A stretch of DNA of 15,281 nt from Desulfuromonadaceae bacterium (GCA_003250235.1 QKGY01000433.1:1-15281), one strand, 5' to 3'; counted from the stretch's first letter, positions 1 to 7,425 are shown. Translations and numbers: made by a program. Notes: generated by a model not told the origin, from the letters alone.

Positions 1-421
1 GGATGAAGCCCGGAGCGGTGCCCTTCGGGTTGGGGATCAGGGTCGCCTTTTGCGGCAGCAGGGCCTGCTTTTCGTTGCGGGGGTGCATCTCGGCGCCGAG
101 ACGGGCGAAATGGTCGCGGATCTGCTCCAGGGCCGTTTCGTTGAGCATCAGGCGGCGTTTGAAGGTGCGGGCGGCCACCCGGGCGGTGATGTCGTCGGCC
201 GTCGGTCCGAGACCGCCGGTCACCAGTACCACATCCCGCTTGCCCGACAGGTCGAGCAAGGCCTCCTCGATGTCCATTTCGTTGTCGCCGACGCACAGCG
301 ATTCCCGCAGGCTGTAGCCGTGCCTGCCGAGAATTCGGGCGATATGCAGTGTGTTGGTGTCCGCCAGCTCGCCGCTGAGCAGTTCATCGCCGATGGCCAG
401 TACGGAAATCTTGATCGCCAT
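1..421 (-). CDS. cinA: CinA-family protein, N-terminal part (cut by window edge)
   Basis: The reverse strand from 421 reads about 140 residues starting MAIKISVLAIGDELLSGE and stays open to the left edge, so the C-terminal part lies outside. This is the MoCF/molybdopterin-binding-like domain of CinA: GDELLSG with DTN near residues 11-23, TGGLGPTADDIT around 68-79, and NPKGTAPG near 132-139, all CinA signatures. Full CinA proteins (about 410-420 residues) usually add a C-terminal nicotinamide-nucleotide amidase (PncC) domain, and the N-terminal domain has been linked to ADP-ribose pyrophosphatase activity; neither can be tested on this fragment. The ATG (419-421) lies 5 nt after the pgpA stop, with an AGGGGG ribosome-binding site about 8 nt upstream inside the end of pgpA. 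It is therefore probably translated from the larB-larC-pgpA message. The identity is secure; the presence of the amidase half is unseen. Confidence 0.93.
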   Translation of the reverse strand, partial: MAIKISVLAIGDELLSGELADTNTLHIARILGRHGYSLRESLCVGDNEMDIEEALLDLSGKRDVVLVTGGLGPTADDITARVAARTFKRRLMLNETALEQIRDHFARLGAEMHPRNEKQALLPQKATLIPNPKGTAPGFI

Positions 422-426
422 GCGGA

Positions 427-894
427 CTACCCCCTGAAAAAGGTGTTTATCACGTAAAGGCCGATGCGCAAGGCCAGGGCGCCGTACACGCCGGCGACCA
501 CGTCGTCGAGGACCACGCCGAAGCCGTTCTTCATCTTCCGGTCGAACCAGGACGCCGGCGGGATTTTGCTGATGTCGAAGAACCGGAACAGCAGGAAGCC
601 GAAGATGGCCGCGCTCCAGGAGAAGGGCAGAAAGGCCACGGTGGCCAGGTACCCGACCAGCTCGTCGATGACGATGCGTCCGTCGTCGGCGACGCCGTAA
701 ATTTTGCCGGCGGCACCGGCGGCCCAGAAGGAGAGAAAGAGCAGGGCGGTCCAGGTCAGCGCGTAGAGAGCGGGCGGCAGGGGCGCCATCAGCCAGAAGG
801 CCGGAATTCCGGCCAGGGTTCCCACTGTCCCCGAGGCGAAGGGGGCGTAGCCGAGTCCGGCGTTGCTGGATAAGAAAAGCACAAAACGTCGCAC
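427..894 (-). CDS. pgpA: Phosphatidylglycerophosphatase A
   Basis: A 155-residue integral membrane protein of the PgpA family. It removes the phosphate from phosphatidylglycerophosphate to give phosphatidylglycerol at the inner membrane. Family motifs are all present: GLGYAPFASGTVGTLAG at about 13-29, DDGRIVIDELVG at about 70-81, FRFFDISK at about 103-110 and GVVLDDVVAG at about 126-135, with hydrophobic helices between them. The length fits the family. The start is GTG (892-894), 7 nt after the larC stop, with GAGG inside the end of larC as a rather distant ribosome-binding site; no better-placed start is visible. The next gene, cinA, follows 5 nt after the TAG stop. Its product is the lipid substrate of the MprF-type enzyme encoded at the right end of the window, although the two genes are not adjacent. 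Confidence 0.95.
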   Translation of the reverse strand: MRRFVLFLSSNAGLGYAPFASGTVGTLAGIPAFWLMAPLPPALYALTWTALLFLSFWAAGAAGKIYGVADDGRIVIDELVGYLATVAFLPFSWSAAIFGFLLFRFFDISKIPPASWFDRKMKNGFGVVLDDVVAGVYGALALRIGLYVINTFFRG

Positions 895-901
895 GGAAAA
901 A

Positions 902-2092
902 TCAGTCCTCGTTGGTGAAAAGGGTTTCGGCGGCCCGCTCCACGACGCGGTAGACCTCGGGGAGGGGGCGCCCGCTGCGTTCGGCCAGTTGCCGGCAGCT
1001 TTCGAACTCGGGGGTGACCCGCAGCAACCTTCCCCCGTCGGTGAAGAGCTTGACCTCGGCCGGTCCGAGCGTGGTGGTCAGGGTGCGCGACTCGCGGTGG
1101 AGCTTGAAGCGGCGTACCGCCTGGCTGCGTACACCCGAGGCGCTGCTCTCCCGCAGCAGCAGGGAGGCGAACTCCTCTTCACGCTCCACGGGCGCGATCA
1201 CGGTGATGCGCACGCCGGGTCTGTTTTTCTTCATCTGCAGCGGGGCGAAGGCGGCGTCCAGGGCGCCGGCGGTGAGCAGTCGCTCCATCAGGGCGCCGAG
1301 CCACTCGGGGTTGGCGTCGTCCAGGTGACTTTCCAGGACGCAGACCCGGTCGCGTTCCCGGGAGATGTCGGCAGAGCGTTCGCCGAGCAGACCCCTCAGC
1401 AGGTTTGGGCGGTCGTCCAGGTCGCGGCTGCCGACGCCGTAGCCGACCTGCCGCACCGTCATGTCGGGCAGCTCGGCGAAGCGGGCGATCTCCGCGGCGA
1501 TGGCGGCGCCGGTCGGGGTGACCAGCTCCTTGTCGCTGCGTCCGTTGACCACCGGCAGTCCCCGGAGGATTTCCAGGGTGGCCGGCGCCGGCAAGGGGAT
1601 GTCCCCGTGCGCGCAGGCGACGCGTCCCTGGTTGAGGGGGAGCGGGGCGCAGAGGATTTCATCGGCCTGCAACATCTCCAGGCCGATGGCGGCACCGACC
1701 ACGTCGACGATGGAATCCACGGCGCCGACCTCATGGAAGTGGACCTTCTCGAGGGCGATGCCGTGCACCTTCGCTTCGGCCTGGCCGATGCGCAGGAAAA
1801 TCCTGCGGGCCAGGTCGATCACGGCCGGGGAGAGGGCGCTCTGCGCCAGCATGCGGTCGATGTCGGTCCAGGTGCGGTGGTGGTGCTGAGGCTCGCAGAC
1901 GACGTCGACTTTGGTGCCGGCGATCCCCTTGCGACCCTGACGGCTCACTTCGAGGCGGTAGCCGTGCAGCGGGATTTTGGCCAGCTCCTCGCGCAACCGC
2001 TCCGGCGCAACGCCGAGATCGACCAGCAGGCCCAGAAACATGTCTCCGGAGATGCCGGAGAAACTGTCAAGGTAAAGGATCGTCGTTTTCAT
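902..2092 (-). CDS. larC: LarC, nickel insertion protein for the nickel-pincer nucleotide cofactor
   Basis: A 396-residue LarC protein. In the characterised lactate racemase system LarC is a CTP-dependent nickel insertase (cyclometallase) that completes the nickel-pincer nucleotide cofactor. Visible signatures are YLDSFSGISGDMFLG at residues 7-21, a His cluster HHH at 70-72, HFHEVGAVDSIVD at 118-130, and a basic MKKNRPGVRITVIAP stretch at 287-301 in the C-terminal nucleotide-binding half. In Lactobacillus plantarum the gene is read through a programmed frameshift joining LarC1 and LarC2; here both halves sit in one uninterrupted frame. The ATG (2090-2092) overlaps the larB stop by 4 bp (ATGA), so translation is probably coupled. 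LarE, the sulfur-transfer partner, and the racemase LarA are not in the window, so the client enzyme is unknown. Confidence 0.95.
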   Translation of the reverse strand: MKTTILYLDSFSGISGDMFLGLLVDLGVAPERLREELAKIPLHGYRLEVSRQGRKGIAGTKVDVVCEPQHHHRTWTDIDRMLAQSALSPAVIDLARRIFLRIGQAEAKVHGIALEKVHFHEVGAVDSIVDVVGAAIGLEMLQADEILCAPLPLNQGRVACAHGDIPLPAPATLEILRGLPVVNGRSDKELVTPTGAAIAAEIARFAELPDMTVRQVGYGVGSRDLDDRPNLLRGLLGERSADISRERDRVCVLESHLDDANPEWLGALMERLLTAGALDAAFAPLQMKKNRPGVRITVIAPVEREEEFASLLLRESSASGVRSQAVRRFKLHRESRTLTTTLGPAEVKLFTDGGRLLRVTPEFESCRQLAERSGRPLPEVYRVVERAAETLFTNED

Positions 2093-2841
2093 GGGTTCCG
2101 ATTGATGCGGCTGGCGGCAAACGCCGCCCCGAAGCCGTTGTCGATATTGACCACGGTGACCCCGCTGGCACAGGAGTTGAGCATGCCGAGCAGCGCCGCC
2201 ACGCCGCCGAACGCGGCCCCATAGCCGACCGACGTGGGGACGGCGATGACCGGTGCCGACACCAATCCGCCGATCACCGAAGGCAGGGCCCCCTCCATGC
2301 CGGCGACGACGATGATGACGGCGGCCCGGTGCAACTGGTCGGTGCGGGCGAGCAGCCGGTGGATGCCGGCAACCCCCACGTCGACCAGCTCCTCGACGGC
2401 GTTGCCCAGCATGCGGGCGGTAACGCTCGCCTCGCGGGCTACCGGAAGGTCGGAGGTCCCGGCACAGACGATGAGCACGGTGCCTCGCCCGGCCGTCGGA
2501 AGTTCTTTCTGGACCAGGGTGAAGGTGCGCGCCAGCGCGTCATACTCCGCTGCGGGGAAGGCGGCACGTAGCGGCTCGGCCTTCTCGGCCGCAAGACGGG
2601 TGACCAGGATATTGCTTCCTTTCTCGACCATCTTTTCTACGATGGTGAGGAGCTGCTCGACCGTCTTTCGCTCACCGAGGATGATCTCCGGGGTGCCCTG
2701 GCGCAGTTCGCGGTGATGGTCGATCTGGGCGATCCCCACGTCTTCGAAAGGCAGGGTGCGCAGTTTCGCCATCCCCTCGTCGATGGAGAGGGTGTTGTCG
2801 CGAATAGCGCTCAGCAGGGCTTTGAGATGTTCTGGATTCAC
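2089..2841 (-). CDS. larB: LarB, nicotinic acid adenine dinucleotide carboxylase/hydrolase
   Basis: A 250-residue LarB protein. LarB carboxylates C5 of the pyridine ring of NaAD and hydrolyses the phosphoanhydride, giving P2CMN, the first step of nickel-pincer cofactor synthesis. The C-terminal half resembles the PurE/AIR-carboxylase fold: AGTSDLPVAREA at 127-138, VVAGMEGALPSVIGGL at 178-193, VPTSVGYGAAFGG at 201-213 and MLNSCASGVTVVNIDNG at 220-236. Glu183 and Cys224 sit where characterised LarB has its catalytic acid and nucleophilic cysteine. The N-terminal ~90 residues are the helical region usual for the family. The start is GTG (2839-2841), preceded by a weak AAGG about 11 nt away. It is the first gene of the larB-larC-pgpA-cinA unit and has a good promoter about 45 nt upstream. 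Confidence 0.95.
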   Translation of the reverse strand: MNPEHLKALLSAIRDNTLSIDEGMAKLRTLPFEDVGIAQIDHHRELRQGTPEIILGERKTVEQLLTIVEKMVEKGSNILVTRLAAEKAEPLRAAFPAAEYDALARTFTLVQKELPTAGRGTVLIVCAGTSDLPVAREASVTARMLGNAVEELVDVGVAGIHRLLARTDQLHRAAVIIVVAGMEGALPSVIGGLVSAPVIAVPTSVGYGAAFGGVAALLGMLNSCASGVTVVNIDNGFGAAFAASRINRNP

Positions 2842-2883
2842 GGCGAAGGGACCTTACCTGAAAATACAAACTTCGGACGGTAA

Positions 2884-2911
2884 AGCATAGCAACTTACCG
2901 GGGGTTTTCAA
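2884..2911 (-). promoter_or_regulatory. Predicted sigma70-type promoter of the larB-larC-pgpA-cinA unit
   Basis: On the minus strand TTGAAA (2911-2906) and TATGCT (2889-2884) are separated by 16 nt. Both boxes are close to consensus, and the position fits a short leader before the GTG of larB at 2841. It lies in the 129-bp gap after the HD-GYP gene. I saw no clear terminator for the HD-GYP gene in this gap, so some read-through into larB is possible. Confidence 0.55.
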
Positions 2912-2970
2912 AGGAAGAAAATTGCGGGGATCGAAAGGGACGGGAGATCCGCCGAGCAGGAAATATTTGT

Positions 2971-4101
2971 TTATTCCGCGAACGCCGCCTGGATGCGGTC
3001 GACTTCCTCCCGGTGGCTGACCAGAGCCTCCACACAGTCGCCGTCGAGCTTGGTGCCGGACAGTTCGGTGATATAAGAGAAGGCTTTGTCCATGTTCCAG
3101 GCGGTCTTGTAGGGGCGTTCATGGGTGAGGGCATCGAAGATGTCCGCCACCGAGATGATGCGGGCCTCCACCGGGATCTCGTCGCGCCGCAGCCCCCAGG
3201 GGTAGCCGCTGCCGTCCAGGCACTCGTGATGGTATTCGGCGATGTGACGCAGGATGTTGATGTGCGAGAAGGATTCGAAGTCGAACGCCTTGATCATGGC
3301 GTCGATGATCTGACGTCCCTTGACGGCGTGGGTACGCATCATCTCCTGCTCCAGCGGGTCGAGACGGCCCGGTTTGAGCAGGATGCGGTCGGGAATGGCG
3401 ATCTTGCCGATGTCGTGCAACGGGGCGAAGACCTGCATGCGCTCGATCCATTCATCCTCGAGCGGGTATTTGCCCGAGCGGGCCAGCTCCCGGGCGATGA
3501 GGCGCGAGAAGGCGCTCATGCGCTGCAGGTGCTTGCCCGTTTCCGGGTCATGGAAGTGGATCATCTGGGTGGCGGTTTTCAGGGCGCCGAGCATGGCCTG
3601 TACGGCATTGAGATCGGTCATCACCACGGTACCGATGAGGTGGGCGAAGGTGTCGAGGCCGTCGAGTGTCCCGAAGGCGAACCCGTCGGGTGTGCGGGAG
3701 TCGAAAAATACGAAACCGGTGAAGTTGTCGTTGAAATAGACAGGAACGGTGTAGCTGGCGCGATAACCCGCCCCCAGGATCCGCAGGGTGTATTCCCCGG
3801 GTTCTCCCTTCCGCCACAACCGGATGTCCGGGATGAGGCGCGGTCGTCCGTCTTTCAGGATGGCCTGCAGCGAGGGGACCTCCTCCAGGAGCGCTTCGTA
3901 ATGGGGGAGGGGGTCGTCGTCGCCGCTGTGCAGAAAGGTCTGAAGGAGGCGGGCATCCGGGTCGTAAAGGACGACGGCGATACGGTCCACAAGGGGATAG
4001 GCGGGGTGCATGGCCTCGTGAATGCGTTTGAGCTTCTCCCCGAGGGTTCCCCGGCGGCCAAGCGTCTGCAGGCGATCGCTGTGAGAATAGCGGCTGTCCA
4101 T
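2971..4101 (-). CDS. HD-GYP domain protein with N-terminal GAF-like sensor (putative c-di-GMP phosphodiesterase)
   Basis: A 376-residue protein with no predicted membrane segment. Residues about 25-160 look like a GAF-type sensory domain (IAVVLYDPDARLL, then YRASYTVPVYFNDNFTGFVFFDS). Residues about 165-370 are a complete HD-GYP domain: HDPETGKH at 184-191, the metal-binding HD at 229-230 in LHDIGKIAIPD, HHECLDGSGYP at 291-301 (the GYP motif), and DIFDALTHERPYK at 320-332. All the usual metal ligands and the GYP motif are intact, so it should hydrolyse cyclic-di-GMP. It is not a fused response regulator: there is no REC domain. I chose ATG 4099-4101 because an AGGTG sits just upstream; a GTG two codons earlier (4107) lacks a ribosome-binding site. 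It has its own promoter and is not tightly linked to ftsK or larB. The input signal is unknown. Confidence 0.9.
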   Translation of the reverse strand: MDSRYSHSDRLQTLGRRGTLGEKLKRIHEAMHPAYPLVDRIAVVLYDPDARLLQTFLHSGDDDPLPHYEALLEEVPSLQAILKDGRPRLIPDIRLWRKGEPGEYTLRILGAGYRASYTVPVYFNDNFTGFVFFDSRTPDGFAFGTLDGLDTFAHLIGTVVMTDLNAVQAMLGALKTATQMIHFHDPETGKHLQRMSAFSRLIARELARSGKYPLEDEWIERMQVFAPLHDIGKIAIPDRILLKPGRLDPLEQEMMRTHAVKGRQIIDAMIKAFDFESFSHINILRHIAEYHHECLDGSGYPWGLRRDEIPVEARIISVADIFDALTHERPYKTAWNMDKAFSYITELSGTKLDGDCVEALVSHREEVDRIQAAFAE

Positions 4102-4147
4102 ACGCACCTGCGAAAAAGAGAGGTGGCGAACGAAAGCTTTTACGGGA

Positions 4148-4175
4148 AGTGTAGTGCGATTGGCGCGGCTGGCAA
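4148..4175 (-). promoter_or_regulatory. Predicted sigma70-type promoter of the HD-GYP gene
   Basis: On the minus strand TTGCCA (4175-4170) and TACACT (4153-4148) are separated by 16 nt, about 47 nt before the chosen ATG at 4101. The boxes are 5/6 and 4/6 matches to consensus. This supports transcription of the HD-GYP gene apart from ftsK. Confidence 0.55.
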
Positions 4176-4201
4176 CCCTTTTGGGGGATTTTTTTTGTGT
4201 G

Positions 4202-4228
4202 CAGGCGGGACCCGGGAGGCCCCGCCTG
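4202..4228. other. GC-rich inverted repeat downstream of ftsK (possible 3' hairpin)
   Basis: CAGGCGGG (4202-4209) pairs perfectly with CCCGCCTG (4221-4228) around an 11-nt, also GC-rich loop. It lies 22 nt beyond the ftsK stop. On the ftsK sense strand the hairpin is followed by an A8 run, not a U run, so it is not a standard intrinsic terminator. It may block exonucleases or assist Rho-type termination; this is inference. Confidence 0.4.
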
Positions 4229-4249
4229 TGCGGAAACTGGGGAGGGCGA

Positions 4250-6529
4250 TCAGAAGCCGATCTTGTTGACGAAGACCTCGCGCGGTTTGCTGGTGCCGTC
4301 GGAGGGGCCGACGATCCCTTCCTGCTCCATCTTCTCGATCATGCGGGCCGCCCGGTTGTAGCCGACCCGAAGGCGGCGCTGCAGCATGGAGATGGACGCC
4401 TGTCGGGATTCGGCCACCATGGCCAGGGCCTCGTCCCACTTCTCGTCGTAGCCGTCGTCGTCCTCGCTGCTCCCTCCCTCGGAAGAGGGCGGGGCTTCGA
4501 GGATCGATTTGTCGTATTCGGGCGTGCCCTGCTTCTTCATGAAATCGACCACCCGCTGCACCTCCAGCTCGGAGACGAAGGCGCCGTGTACCCTTTGCAG
4601 CGCCCCGGTTCCGGGGGGCAGGAAGAGCATGTCCCCCATCCCCAGAAGCGTCTCCGCCCCCATGGAGTCGAGGATGGTGCGCGAGTCGATGCGGGAGAAG
4701 ACCTTGAAGGAAATACGCGTCGGGAAGTTGGCCTTGATCAGGCCGGTGATGACGTCGACGCTGGGGCGCTGGGTAGCCAGGATGAGATGGATGCCCGAGG
4801 CGCGGGCCATCTGCGCCAGGCGGGCCACCGACTCCTCGATCTCCCGTCCGGCTACCATCATCAGGTCGGCCAGTTCGTCGACGATGACCACGATGTAGGG
4901 AAGATGGCCGTGATCGAGCTCTTCGCCCTCGACCAGTTCGATTTCCGGCAGGGCCTCCTCGTCGGGGTCGACGGTCTCCACCACCAGCTTGCCCTGGCTC
5001 TTGAGCAGTTCCTTGTCCCGCTCCTCCTTGGCGATCTTCTTGTTGTATCCGTCGATGTTGCGCACCCCCTTGTCGGACATGAGCTTGTAGCGGCGCTCCA
5101 TCTCGCGTACCGCCCAGGCCAGGGCCAGGGCCGCCTTCTTGGGATTGGTCACCACGGGCAGGAGCAGATGCGGAATCCCCTCGTAGATGGAGAGTTCGAG
5201 CATCTTGGGATCGACCATGATGATGCGCACGTCTTCGGGGGTGGCACGGTAGAGCAGGGAGAGGATCATGGTGTTGATCGACACCGACTTGCCGCTGCCG
5301 GTGGAGCCGGCCACCAGCAGGTGAGGCATCTTGGCCAGATCGCCCACCACGGTGCGGCCGAAGATGTCCTTGCCCAGCGCCATGGGGAGCCGCCCCCCGG
5401 ATTTCTGGAATTCCTCGGAGTCGATGATCTCCTTGAGGTAGACCGTCTCGCGCTCCTTGTTGGGGATCTCGATGCCGACGACGCCGCGGCCGGGGATGGG
5501 GGCGACGATGCGGATCGACAGGGCCTTGAGCGCCATGGTGAGGTCGTCGGAGAGTCCGGCGATCTTGTTGACCTTGACGCCGGGGGCCGGAGCGAACTCG
5601 TACATGGTGACCACGGGGCCCGGCTTGACCTCTACGACCTCGCCGTCGACGTTGAAGTCCTTGAGTTTGGTCTCGAGGATGCGGGCGTTCATCATGAGCG
5701 CCTCTTTGTCGACCGGGCGGGGCGCCTCGCCCTCATGATCGAGCAGGGAGAGGGGGGGCCTGTGGTAGGTGCCCGTGGGCTCCAGAAACTCGAAGGCCTC
5801 CTGAGGACTCTCTTTGACCTCTTTCTGTTTTTTCTTCACCGGTTTGGGCGGCTCGAGCGGTTTGGCAGCCGGCGGCGAGATGATGGGGGCCGAGTCGATC
5901 CTCTCGCGGGTTTGGGTCGCCTTGAGTTCTTTCTGGGCCTGACGTTTTTCCCGGCGCTTGATCAGGTAGTTCCCCAGGCGCTCCAGGATTCCTTCGAGAA
6001 AGAGCACCATGGAGAAACGGGCGGACAGCATCAGGGACACCAGGAAGAAGACGACAAGGAAGATGGCGGCCCCCACCGGGTTGAGATAGCCCGCCAGGGT
6101 GTCGGTCAGGATGCGTCCCACCGCGCCTCCCGCTTCGTTGATGGGCTGGCCGAAAAAGGTGATCTTCGAGACGCGCAGGGAGATCAGCCCGCACAGCGAC
6201 AGCATCAGGATGAGCAGGGCCGTTCCCTTGTAAAAGCGGACCTTGACGTCGCGGAACTTGAACAGACGCCAGGCGAACAGGAAGCAGGCCAGCGGCAGCA
6301 GCAGCGAGACCAGTCCGAACGCCTGCAGCAGCAGGTCGGCCAGGTGAGCTCCAACCACCCCGCCGTAGTTGCGGATGATGCCGGGGTGCAGGTTGTTGTT
6401 GAAGGAAGGATCGCGGCCGTCGAAGGAGATCAGGCACAGGGTCAGAAAGACCCCGGCCGCCAGCCAGAAGAAGCCGGCGATCTCCTTCTTGAGGTGTTCG
6501 CGAAAAAGAATCTTGGTATCGGTACTCAT
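4250..6529 (-). CDS. ftsK: DNA translocase FtsK/SpoIIIE
   Basis: A 759-residue FtsK-family protein, which couples chromosome segregation at the septum to cell division. The N-terminus has about four membrane helices (roughly residues 17-36, 58-82, 102-119, 150-170). A charged, proline-rich linker (about 190-270) follows, much shorter than in E. coli FtsK (over 1,300 residues) and closer to SpoIIIE in size. The motor domain carries Walker A GSTGSGKS at 408-415 and Walker B IVVIVDE at 546-552, then ATQRPSVDVITG at 585-596. The C-terminal winged-helix gamma domain spans about 695-757 (SMLQRRLRVGYNRAARMIEKME), the region that reads polar KOPS/SRS sites and contacts XerD in studied homologues. The ATG (6527-6529) has GAGG 10 nt upstream and begins 15 nt after the uppP stop, so the two genes are probably co-transcribed. 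Confidence 0.97.
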   Translation of the reverse strand: MSTDTKILFREHLKKEIAGFFWLAAGVFLTLCLISFDGRDPSFNNNLHPGIIRNYGGVVGAHLADLLLQAFGLVSLLLPLACFLFAWRLFKFRDVKVRFYKGTALLILMLSLCGLISLRVSKITFFGQPINEAGGAVGRILTDTLAGYLNPVGAAIFLVVFFLVSLMLSARFSMVLFLEGILERLGNYLIKRREKRQAQKELKATQTRERIDSAPIISPPAAKPLEPPKPVKKKQKEVKESPQEAFEFLEPTGTYHRPPLSLLDHEGEAPRPVDKEALMMNARILETKLKDFNVDGEVVEVKPGPVVTMYEFAPAPGVKVNKIAGLSDDLTMALKALSIRIVAPIPGRGVVGIEIPNKERETVYLKEIIDSEEFQKSGGRLPMALGKDIFGRTVVGDLAKMPHLLVAGSTGSGKSVSINTMILSLLYRATPEDVRIIMVDPKMLELSIYEGIPHLLLPVVTNPKKAALALAWAVREMERRYKLMSDKGVRNIDGYNKKIAKEERDKELLKSQGKLVVETVDPDEEALPEIELVEGEELDHGHLPYIVVIVDELADLMMVAGREIEESVARLAQMARASGIHLILATQRPSVDVITGLIKANFPTRISFKVFSRIDSRTILDSMGAETLLGMGDMLFLPPGTGALQRVHGAFVSELEVQRVVDFMKKQGTPEYDKSILEAPPSSEGGSSEDDDGYDEKWDEALAMVAESRQASISMLQRRLRVGYNRAARMIEKMEQEGIVGPSDGTSKPREVFVNKIGF

Positions 6530-6544
6530 GTTCTGTCGACCTCG

Positions 6545-7336
6545 TTAGAGGGAGAGGAAAAAAAACAGTCCGCCAACGCCCCAGCAGTAGAGGGCGAAGT
6601 AAAACAGCCGTTTCCTGCGGATGACGGCCATCAGGAAATGGATCGAGAGAAGCCCGGTGATAAAGGCCGTCGCGGCGCCGCCCAGATACACGGGAACCTG
6701 CGCCGTGGCGACGTCGGTCAGGTGGCGAAGGGACAGCAGCGCCGCACCGAAAACCGCCGGCAGCGCCAGCAGGAAGGAGAAACGGGCGGCGGTTTCCCCT
6801 TCGACCCCTTTGAGCAGCAGGGCGGCGATGGTCGATCCGGACCGGGAGATGCCGGGGACGATGGCCATTCCCTGCACCGTGCCGACGACCAGGGCGTCCG
6901 AGACGCGCAAGGCCCCTTCGGTGCGACCGGCCCTGCGGAACCGCTCGGAGACAAAAAGCAGGGTTCCGGTTACCAGCAGCATGAGGCTGACAAGGGGGAT
7001 GTTGTCGAACAGTCCCTCGAAAAAGTCCTTGAAGAGCAGGCCGATCACCGCTGTCGGCACCGAAGCGAGAATCAGCAGAAGCAGCAGACGCCGGTAGAGG
7101 GCTGCTTCCTCGGTGCGACGGAACGGCGAGACCGCCAGCAGGACCAGTTCCCTGCGGAAATAGATCAGTACCGCAACCATGGTGCCGACATGCAGCATCA
7201 CATCGAACAGGACGCCGGGCTGGCTGAACCCCGGCAGGTAATGCTGGGCGATCGCCAGATGCCCCGACGACGACACGGGAAGAAATTCGGTAAGGCCCTG
7301 GATGAATCCGAGAAAAACGGCCTGAAGCAATGTCAT
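6545..7336 (-). CDS. uppP: Undecaprenyl-diphosphatase UppP (BacA family)
   Basis: A 263-residue polytopic membrane protein. It dephosphorylates undecaprenyl diphosphate, regenerating the lipid carrier for peptidoglycan and surface polysaccharides; overexpression of homologues gives bacitracin resistance. Both catalytic motifs are intact: QGLTEFLPVSSSGH at 13-26 and PGISRSGST at 161-169, including the conserved His26 and Arg165. The rest is a series of hydrophobic helices, and the length is normal for the family. The ATG (7334-7336) follows an AAGGAC ribosome-binding site about 7-8 nt upstream. ftsK begins 15 nt after its stop. The 89-bp gap to the end of rnj upstream holds a -10-like TATAGT and a palindromic element, so uppP may begin a new transcript there. 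Confidence 0.96.
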   Translation of the reverse strand: MTLLQAVFLGFIQGLTEFLPVSSSGHLAIAQHYLPGFSQPGVLFDVMLHVGTMVAVLIYFRRELVLLAVSPFRRTEEAALYRRLLLLLILASVPTAVIGLLFKDFFEGLFDNIPLVSLMLLVTGTLLFVSERFRRAGRTEGALRVSDALVVGTVQGMAIVPGISRSGSTIAALLLKGVEGETAARFSFLLALPAVFGAALLSLRHLTDVATAQVPVYLGGAATAFITGLLSIHFLMAVIRRKRLFYFALYCWGVGGLFFFLSL

Positions 7337-7356
7337 AGGTTTGTCCTTCGCGCTTC

Positions 7357-7385
7357 ACTATAAGGCATTTTGCCTTTTGGGGACA
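7357..7385 (-). promoter_or_regulatory. Possible promoter of uppP-ftsK
   Basis: On the minus strand TATAGT (7362-7357) is a 5/6 match to a -10 box, about 20 nt before the uppP ATG. The hexamer 17 nt upstream, TGTCCC (7385-7380), is a poor -35 and lies in one arm of the palindromic element at 7379-7424. A small perfect inverted repeat, AAGGCA-3 nt-TGCCTT (7362-7376), sits between the two boxes and could be an operator or a leader hairpin. Weak evidence overall. Confidence 0.3.
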
Positions 7386-7424
7386 GGAAGATTATTTGGG
7401 GCCGGCGTGCAGGCCCCTGTCCCC
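7379..7424. repeat. REP-like palindromic element between rnj and uppP
   Basis: GGGGACAGG (7379-7387) is matched perfectly by CCTGTCCCC (7416-7424), and between them GGGGCC (7398-7403) pairs with GGCCCC (7412-7417). The nested stem-loop fills half of this gap. The GGGGACAGG/CCTGTCCCC arms look like the dispersed palindromes I associate with Geobacter/Desulfuromonas-type genomes, but I see only one copy here, so repeat status is inference. It begins just after the rnj stop on the minus strand and could also act as a 3' end structure for the plsC-rnj message. Confidence 0.45.
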
Positions 7425-7425
7425 G

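Noticed and set aside
863..2224. A 453-codon plus-strand open frame opposite larC
   Set aside because: Antisense shadow of larC: low-complexity composition, no motifs, and larC itself is unambiguous.
3013..4269. A 418-codon plus-strand open frame opposite the HD-GYP gene
   Set aside because: Antisense shadow; the HD-GYP catalytic motifs on the minus strand are complete.
5733..7358. A 541-codon minus-strand frame overlapping ftsK and uppP in another frame
   Set aside because: Arg/Pro/Gly-rich frame-shifted reading of two real genes, without motifs.
4154..7363. A 1,069-codon open frame on the plus strand opposite ftsK and uppP
   Set aside because: It mirrors two well-conserved genes on the other strand. 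Its translation is rich in Gly, Asp, His, Gln and Arg with no domain motif, as expected for the antisense of GC-rich coding sequence.
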